From NCBI GenBank assembly GCA_949289715.1, contig CASEPJ010000137.1, positions 1 through 5,018 on the forward strand: a stretch of 5,018 nt of DNA. Direction: 5' to 3'. Shown here piece by piece: positions 5,014 through 5,018 of this stretch. The stretch's first letter is position 1, and every line of letters starts with the position of its first letter. Position numbers and translations under genes: made by a program. The stretch comes from an uncultured Clostridia bacterium. Lineage in GTDB: Bacteria > Bacillota > Clostridia > Christensenellales > CASEPJ01. The notes under the pieces were generated by a model. It searched no databases and had not been told where the DNA came from. It saw only the letters and a list, made by a program, of their open reading frames with translations.

Positions 5014-5018
5014 ATGTA
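5014..5018 (+). CDS. Start of the following gene, cut by the window edge
   Basis: Only ATG and two more bases are visible, so the product cannot be identified. The ATG has a well-placed AGGAG and follows the previous stop by 12 nt. From context I infer that it may encode the partner half of the AspT-like transporter. Confidence 0.55.

Overview
The window looks like a low-GC Firmicute, most likely a clostridial relative. The non-coding DNA is extremely A+T rich (only about 15% G+C in the lines I counted), ribosome binding sites are strong AGGAGG-type sites at 6-7 nt spacing, and the solute-binding protein is a lipoprotein of the style found in Gram-positives. The taxonomic placement is inferred from these general traits, not from a marker gene.

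Positions 1-3265 (minus strand) carry the first part of a branched-chain amino acid (Liv/HAAT) ABC importer, in transcription order: livK-like binding lipoprotein (3265-2075), LivH-like permease (1779-907) and LivM-like permease (899 to beyond position 1). The ATPases LivG and LivF are not in view and would be expected further left. livH and livM are tightly coupled (7 nt apart). livK is separated from livH by 295 nt holding a textbook intrinsic terminator directly after livK and a second long imperfect hairpin. This suggests the binding protein is transcribed in excess over the membrane components.

Positions 3266-4350 form a 1.09 kb A+T-rich divergent intergenic region without a convincing gene. 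It contains a proximal and a distal candidate promoter for livK, candidate promoters pointing both ways near 4150, and several small palindromes. A 9-mer, AAATCAATT (either orientation), occurs four times upstream of livK and once upstream of livH. Two of these copies sit in 14-bp palindromes exactly 50 bp apart, one lying within the proximal livK promoter. This is the best candidate for a regulatory system in the window.

Positions 4351-5001 (plus strand) encode a 216-residue membrane protein that resembles one repeat unit of the AspT/YidE/YbjL antiporter family, about half or less of the usual two-repeat protein. A second ribosome binding site and ATG follow 12 nt after its stop (5014) and run off the window, so the transporter may be split over two cistrons. 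No RNA genes, CRISPR arrays or insertion sequences were seen. Overall this is a fairly ordinary amino-acid transport locus with an unusual control region and an atypically short transporter gene.
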